Source: Forficula auricularia
Taxonomy: Eukaryota; Arthropoda; Insecta; Dermaptera; Forficulidae
NCBI GenBank assembly: GCA_024734495.1
Contig: JALMQS010000068.1
Coordinates: 2,837,501 to 2,901,500 of the forward strand
Reading direction: 5' to 3'
Length of the DNA stretch: 64,000 nucleotides
The position numbers and the translations under genes were made by a program. Shown here one piece after another: positions 58,028 to 64,000 of this stretch; the stretch's first letter is position 1, and each line of letters opens with the position of its first letter. The notes under the pieces are model-generated. The model made no database searches. It was not told the origin of the DNA and was given only the letters and a program-made list of their open reading frames with translations.

Positions 58028-59312
58028 AAATGTTTGTTTAGAACAAGTGTCTCTCTTTGAAACCAATGACTCCAAAGTCCTATACCTTTTGGACTTTCAA
58101 GACCCAGGTGCACTCATACATTAACCTCCACCCCAGTCCCTGAGTGTTCTGTGAAAGTAGTACAGAAATACCAGGGTTTGTTGCTCTGTTGTGCCTTCTT
58201 CCATTCTTAACAGTAAATAATAATACTAATAATATCTCCATGCATTAGACCATACTATTTACCAAAACAGAACTCGAATTGATTTTCTTGTTTCGTGACT
58301 GATGTTCGATGTGAGTTCGAATCAAGGACCATGCATCACATAATTACAAAATTAATTTGTTTCCTTAATTCCAGAGATGTTCTCTGAATTTTTCGAATGT
58401 CAATCAAAATACCAAATCTTTTAACTTCTTGAAAAGATCGTCGACTGGTTTGAGACCCAGTTCCGACAGTAATTTTCGACACTGGCATGTTAGAAACATC
58501 CACCCTCCGGGTGCCAGGTAAAGTAATATGGGCTCAGAACGAGACCATCTCACTCTAATAACGGTCACGGAAACTAAGGACCTAAGAGCAGAATTAGAAA
58601 TAAGTAAGTAATAAAGAAATAGAACAGTAATTAAATTAGATTGTTTTCTGAAAACTATGTCCCAATCTTATATTATTAGTTTATTACCCACGAGTATCTT
58701 CAGTAAAGAAGTAGATAACTACAGGAAACGAAAATTGTTTCTATAATAATCATCTATAGGTATATTGAAACGAATTTTTGTCAGATAAACATTTTTCTGA
58801 CTAAAACTGCATATGCAATATAATAAAATAGAATTATTATTAATAAAATAATAATTATTTATGTACCTGTATCATTTTATATCGTATATTTATGTGTGTT
58901 ACTTTAGGTTACATGGCGGATGGCTTCTATTGGACTAAATAATATTATTACTGTTTTTATATTTGGTATGGCTACGTAAATTACGATTTTTTTTATTGCT
59001 TAGATACATATTCTCTATTGTTATTCTTGTTACTATTGTTATTGTTTGAAGTGTATTAGCTCATCTTATTTAAAAAATACCAATTGTACTTCAAATGTTT
59101 CAGTCTTTTGTTTTTTCTGCTTTATGAGGCGACTCGCTTCAGAACATCATTAAATAAATAAATAAATGTAACGAGATTAGAAGACGATCTAGTCGAAGTA
59201 CTTCAAAAAATTAATTAATTAATCTATAAAATAATAATAATCAATATTAGATGTAATAATCAATATTAGAAGAAATTTTCTCTTCGGAGAGAGACAGACT
59301 GGTAGAAATTTT
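58028..59312. other. Gene-free stretch with a SINE-like block
   Basis: 58300-58600 is GC-richer and includes GAGTTCGAATCAAGGACC (B-box-like), CTCCGGGTGCCAGGTAAAG and ATCTCACTCTAATAACGG. This could be an old SINE, but no second copy is present to prove it. The remainder is A/T-rich. Confidence 0.35.
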
Positions 59313-59434
59313 TAATTGATAAGTGATGGAAAGACAGCCCAAGGAGTGATAAAAAAAGGAATATCCAAGAAATCTACTTTATTCGAGAGAATTTTTCAGT
59401 ATCCTTGGGCTGCCTTTACATCACTTATCAATTA
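59313..59434. repeat. Small foldback repeat
   Basis: AATTGATAAGTGATGGAAAG, then CAGCCCAAGGA, is inverted at 59399-59434 (TCCTTGGGCTGCC, ACATCACTTATCAATT). Spacer about 50 bp. Confidence 0.65.
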
Positions 59435-59448
59435 ATAATAATAATCAA

Positions 59449-59500
59449 TCTATACTAAGTATATTAAAGCGCTAAAAGTAGTCGTTGTCGTTCGAATAAG
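59449..59500 (+). other. Helitron-like 5' end, tentative
   Basis: TCTATACTAAGTATATTAAA preceded by A resembles the 5' terminus of many Helitrons (TC tip, TATACTAATA-like). Neither a hairpin-CTRR 3' end nor Rep/helicase sequence was found downstream. Confidence 0.25.
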
Positions 59501-60318
59501 AGCAGGATTAAAGACAAAATGTTATTTATTATCTCCTTCAGGTGCCCCTCTGATTGGCAGCTGGTAAAATTATGAGATAATAGAAAATTTTTTAAATTTC
59601 TACTTAGAAAATAAATCTTTCCGATAGCTTCTGATTGATTTATATTGAATTATTGGACGCCCGAATTTCCATCTTAATTGTAGATTAAATATTTTCAACC
59701 CCTTTTCCCAAAGCATTTTTAACAAGAATTTTTAATTTTAAACGAAAATTTTATCTAAAACATTTTTTTTTATTGAAAAATAATTGTTTATTTAAAAAAT
59801 GACTATAAATATATTTAATAATCATTTAATCATAAATCATATATTTTTGACTATAGTGAGAGGAAGATTGAGAGAGTTAGAGGAAGAGAAAGTATCAATC
59901 TTTCGTAAATACTGATTCATTATTTGTATTCTTATTGTATAAAAGATTGAATAAAAAATAATAGTAGAAATACTCAAATAAATGGATGGATGAATAAGCA
60001 ATAAAACTTGTTAGATAATGAAGCGGGGTGGAATCCACCCAAGAAGATCGCCGTGGGTGATTGATGAACGAAGAGAAAGAGAAAAGAATGAATCATGATG
60101 ATCGTTTTCACCCCACACGGAAATCCATCCTCGGCTGATGTCTCGAATAACTTAACAAAAAAGAAAAACATTTGTTGGATTTTTTAAAATTCTTATTGGA
60201 TACTATCCAATTAAACCTAGCAAAAATACACTAAATTAATGTTTACCACTATTATAGAGATATTATTGTAATAATTCGAAGTTTATAATGGGAATTAAGT
60301 TTTTTGTATGAATTTTTA
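59501..60318. other. Gene-free stretch
   Basis: A/T-rich. A 65-residue frame on the minus strand (59974-60171) starts with poly-Phe and has no motif. Confidence 0.3.
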
Positions 60319-61045
60319 TTTTTAATCGACTTCAAAAAATGAGGAGGTTCTCTATTCGACTGAATTTTTTTTTTTTTTGTGTCTATGTTACCTCATATCT
60401 CCGCCAATTGTGAATCGATTTTGATTTTTTTTTGCATTGGGTTCATTCTAGCCTCCGATTGGTCCGTTTTTTTTCATTGGTATTAGACGTTTTTTGTTAG
60501 GTTTGTTCAGGCCTAACTTCTTTGTTTATGAACCGATTTCGATGATTCTTTTTTTATTGGAAAGGGAGTATCTTAGGGATGGTGTCATATTAATTTGGTC
60601 AAGTTCTGATGATATGATCACTATTAATAACATCACTAAAAAGAGAAAAAGAAAAATAATTTTTAAGAAAAAAATAAAACCGACTTCAAAAAAATTAAAT
60701 GCAACAAATAAAATACACTAAAAGGTATAAAATAATTATTATCTTATTTAGTTACAACTAAACGACGAAATATTAACATGAAATTACTTTTTGAAGTCGG
60801 TGCCAAACAAACTATACCTATAAGCGAGCGAACCCGCCAAACGTACTATAAGTAAGATCCGTCGAGTGCGATTCACAAAAGGTATATGTTTGGACCGACT
60901 TCAAAAAGTAATTTTATGTTAATATTTCGTCGTTTATTTGTAACTAAATAAGATAATAATTATTTTATACCTTTTAGTGTATTTTATTTGTTGCATTTAA
61001 TTTTTTGAAGTCGGTTTTATTTATTTCTTAAAATTATTTTTCAGC
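60319..61045 (-). mobile_element. CGACTTC foldback element with tail, copy 2 (inverted)
   Basis: Same composite as 42674-43225 read on the other strand. The tail (GTTCAAGTC-type region, TTTATGAACCGATTTCGATG, TGATATGATCAC) comes first, then the palindrome whose central spacer is the reverse complement of copy 1. At 60325 there is ACTTCAAAAAATGAGGAGG, shared with 1010 and 61745. Confidence 0.8.
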
Positions 61046-61350
61046 CAACGTTTCGTCAACTTTCCCGACTTCTTCAGGGCTTCTACAATTATAAGAACAT
61101 TATTATAACAAGTTGCAAGAATACAATATAATTACAGACCACACATGTATCAATATTTTACCAACATTCGTCTAATGTACATTATTTTCTTTCATCTCCG
61201 TTACTATTGAAGATGTAACTATTTGGTGGGTAAAATATTGATTCATGTTTGGTCTGAAATTATAATGTACTCTTGCAAATTGATACTAATAATGTTTTAT
61301 AATTGTAGAAGTCCTGAAGAAGTCGGCAAAGTAGATGAAAACATTGGTTT
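61046..61350. repeat. Foldback repeat with paired CTGAAGA-GAAA cores
   Basis: CCAACGTTTCGTCAACTTTC with GACTTCTTCAGG (61045-61078, core on the minus strand) is inverted at 61314-61345 (CCTGAAGAAGTCGGCAAAG). Inner CTTCTACAATTATAA is also inverted. It sits between two CGACTTC palindromes. No clean target duplication could be set. Confidence 0.6.
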
Positions 61351-61790
61351 TATAAATAAAAAATAAAACCAATTTCAAAAAAATTAAATGCAACAAATGA
61401 AATAATAAGAACTCAAAAATAAAAAACTCCATTAAAAGGTATAAAATAATTATCTAATTTAGTTACAAATAAACGACTAAATATTAACATGAAATCACAT
61501 TTTGAAGTCGGTGCCAAACATAAATTTTATGAATCGAACTCGATGGATCTTACTTAGAACATTTGGCGGGTAAGCTAGATTATATAGTTTGTTTAGCACC
61601 GACTTCAAAAAGTGATTTCATGTTAATATTTAGTCGTTTATTTGTAATTAAATTAGATAATTATTTTATACCTTTTAGTGGATTTTATTTCATTTTTGAG
61701 TTCTTATTATTTTATTTGTTGCATTTAATTTATTATTAAACCTCCTCTTTTTTGAAGTCAGTTAAAAATAAAAAACAAAATCACATAAAA
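61350..61790. mobile_element. CGACTTC foldback element, copy 3
   Basis: Palindrome with arms extended by AACTCAAAAATAAA relative to copies 1 and 2. The central spacer orientation is the same as copy 1 (GATGGATCTTACTTAG). It ends with AAACCTCCTC plus TTTTTTGAAGTCAGTT, the reverse of the block at 60325. Confidence 0.75.
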
Positions 61791-61864
61791 AAATCTTGTC
61801 CTTATTTCCGATTATGAGCTTTCAAATTAATAAACATTATGGACGGAAATGATAAGAATAATAA

Positions 61865-62660
61865 ATTATTAATTTTATTAAAAACAAATTTCATATGAAT
61901 TGATTTTCTAAAATGAACACCCCAAAATAAATATCTGTCAATTCTTATTTATTTGATTAAAAAATGAAACTAATAAAAATAAATTCATTGTATATAATTT
62001 TTTAATGAAAAAAATGTATTCGATTAATTTTTTCTTTCCTTAAAAGCAAATGAAAAGAATCTAGCGAAATTTCAAAAAAATAATTCCCTTATTTCATTGA
62101 AAATATTTTAAAAATAATAAATTCTCTGAAAAGTAATTGGGGTAGAATGTCTGACCCTGTTATAGAAAGAAAAGGGTTCGAAATATAAGATTGGGCACTT
62201 TCATAATAATCCCGGATACATGTGTAGACAAGTCCTGATCCATTGGAGACATTGAAACAAGCTCAAACACGAAATAAAGAATTTGCTATTAATCAAGTAT
62301 AATACGAGTTTTATCAATAACGTCTACTTCTCCTTAACACAAGCTAACTATTTTAATACTAATAATAAAATTGCATGCAAAGTCTATTATATAGAGTTGA
62401 AATATGTTAAAAAAATTACAAAATAAAAACACATGAAAAACAATTATACTCTCAATCTATCGATACAGTTTAAAACAGGTAGGTACAAAATAATTTTTTA
62501 GTAAAAAAGTAAAATATAAGCTTTCAAAGCGATTCAATGCAAATGATTAAATTAGTCACACACCCACACACACACATATATATTTAATTTTTTGAATTCA
62601 AGATACCTGAAAGATTGAAAGAAACATCGAATTCGAAACAAAAATTACTAGAATAAAGTT
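61865..62660 (+). repeat. Paralogous ~0.8-kb repeat, copy 2, with an unoccupied MITE site
   Basis: Collinear with 24395-25165. At about 62215-62235 it reads GGATACATGTGTAGACAAGTCC where the other copy has the 102-bp MITE bracketed by GTCGAGAC. Confidence 0.75.
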
Positions 62661-62965
62661 CTAATGTTTATTAACCGATATGTAGGTACCAAATACTAAT
62701 CAGCGGTTCCTTTTGTTAAAGTAATGGTCTAATGGTATGTTTTCCATTTTATTTCAATCAGTTGAACGGTGTCGACAAAAATAAATCTATACATTTGGTA
62801 CATCCATACATCCATGCCCACAGACTAAATGAAAAATCGCTCTTTGGGTGCTTGGGCAAGACTTCATTTAATATTTGGCAAAACCAACAGGTGCCTAAAA
62901 TTCAACCTGATTAAATACTATAATGGGTGACTTTGGATAAGAGCATAATTTACCCATCTATGGAT
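62640..62965 (+). repeat. Partial copy of the long-inverted-repeat element
   Basis: AACCGATATGTAGGTACC, CATCCATACATCCATGC, GGCAAAACCAACAGGTGC and AAATTCAACCTGATT parallel 20340-20600. The inverted ends are not present. Confidence 0.7.
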
Positions 62966-63109
62966 AAAGTAAAAATAGGTAATTAAGATTTTTTTTCTAT
63001 TTTACTTTTTTCAATATAAATGCAATAAAATGTACAACTTTGCATAGTGGCCTTCTATTTATTCTCTTAATTAAGTCTTCTAATCGGATTCTTCAGTGTC
63101 ATCCTTTAA

Positions 63110-63477
63110 TTAATAGAGTAAAGGGTGTGTAGTTTCACAGCGAATGAAATAAAACTCCAAGAGGTTTATACAAACTCAATATATTTCGGATTATTAGTCC
63201 ATCATCAGGAGTTTACAAGTTAATACTAATAATAATTGAACGAGTGGTCACCATTCTTGACATTCAAATCATGTGTACCAATATAACAAAATATAACATT
63301 CAAATCTTACATACCAACCTAACACAAGAAAAACACCAATGAAATTAAAATTTAAAAAATTGTTTTACAAAGATTTTTCTTTTTTAATTATAAAATTATA
63401 GAAACTACACACCCTTTACTCTATTAATTAACATCATGTTTCACCTAAAACCTACACCACTTTCCATAAGTAAAAAA
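63110..63477. mobile_element. Palindromic retroelement-like repeat with a 12-bp target duplication
   Basis: The exact direct repeat GTCATCCTTTAA borders it (63098-63109, 63478-63489). The left arm TTAATAGAGTAAAGGGTGTG is inverted near 63405-63430 (CACACCCTTTACTCTATTAA). It carries the core CTGATGA-T-GGA...TCC-GAAAT on the minus strand (63184-63208). The right end, with GTTTCACCTAAAACCTACACC and then an A-rich tip, matches the right end of 10990-11323. Confidence 0.75.
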
Positions 63478-63489
63478 GTCATCCTTTAA

Positions 63490-64000
63490 GTTTATTTAAT
63501 TATATTTAATTAACTGATAAATAATTGAGGACAAAATTTTTATCCGAATTCCCACACGTGTGGGTTTTATTAGAAAAGCACAGATTTTGATTAAAAGAAC
63601 ATGATGAATTTATGTATTGTTTTTCCTTAAAATAGCTGTCACTTAATAGTCATTGTCATTGTTTTGGCTTTGGGCGTGTATCTATAGAAAAAATTAATTT
63701 TTCTTAGAAAAATCTATGACGTCTTCATTCTGTTCTTGAATACTTTCCAAGTGTTGTTGCACGGACTGAAAAAGTCAATAATTTCTTCGATGTCACTATG
63801 TACATTGAAATCAACCAAACAGTGACAGTTTAAAGGGAAAAAGACTAAAGCGGTCTAGAGTACCTTATTAAATATGAATATTAAAATAAAAAACTTATTA
63901 CTTTCATTTTTAATTTGGGAGTACCTATGAAATTTACAGTTAGAATGTATTCGAAAAAAAATATTCCTGACTCAACAAAAGTTCTAGCTAAGTTTCTATT
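63490..64000. other. Gene-free window end
   Basis: No frame, repeat or structured element recognised. Confidence 0.3.

Overview
The window is AT-rich, repeat-saturated eukaryotic DNA with one 100-base run of N (35774-35873), so it comes from a scaffolded nuclear assembly. The density and style of transposable elements (hAT-like elements with 8-bp target duplications, a Tigger/pogo-like element, a Harbinger-like MITE, Jockey/CR1-type LINE remnants, tRNA-headed SINEs, foldback repeats around a CGACTTC core) suggest an arthropod, most likely an insect. A hemipteran such as a planthopper is my impression only, not something the sequence proves. I recognise no intact host protein-coding gene, no functional tRNA or rRNA gene, no CRISPR array and no prokaryotic feature. 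The long open frames are short-repeat artefacts or transposon debris.

Layout. 0-8 kb: dispersed repeat fragments, a tRNA-headed SINE (3.9 kb), a Tigger-like element with a nested foldback (4.8-5.5 kb), an unrecognised GC-rich segment (5.5-6.0 kb) and a 1.2-kb inverted-repeat element (6.2-7.4 kb). 9-12 kb: small inverted-repeat elements, including a 165-bp hAT-type MITE. 13-15.7 kb: a 1.1-kb direct duplication. 16-20 kb: a satellite domain of 119-bp monomers in two subfamily blocks, preceded by a twice-repeated unit of about 360 bp with GC-rich hairpins. 20-27 kb: long-inverted-repeat element, deleted hAT copy that still encodes the transposase C-terminus, Harbinger-like MITE, 102-bp hAT MITE, inverted-repeat element filled with 110-bp tandem repeats, and palindromic hAT MITE. 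27-36 kb: dispersed repeats, a foldback element and the gap. 36-39 kb: 1-kb foldback, hAT MITE expanded by a 20-bp minisatellite, LINE pseudogene, SINE. 40-49 kb: further repeats and a second LINE pseudogene broken by a foldback insertion with a 14-bp target duplication. 49-64 kb: more foldbacks, a third LINE fragment, two hAT elements with perfect 8-bp target duplications, and a cluster of CGACTTC palindromes.

The most interesting pattern is a group of 330-420-bp palindromic elements whose arms differ in sequence between families. They share a core of the form CTGAnGA + one base + short hairpin + GAAA(C/T), and five of them are flanked by exact 10-14-bp direct repeats. Long target duplications of unequal length fit target-primed retrotransposition rather than a cut-and-paste transposon, and the core resembles the conserved residues of a hammerhead ribozyme. 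Penelope-like retroelements, known to carry hammerhead motifs and to leave inverted partial copies, are a plausible source, but this is inference. A second pattern is tandem arrays grown inside inverted-repeat DNA transposons (25.2-25.9 kb and 37.1-37.5 kb).
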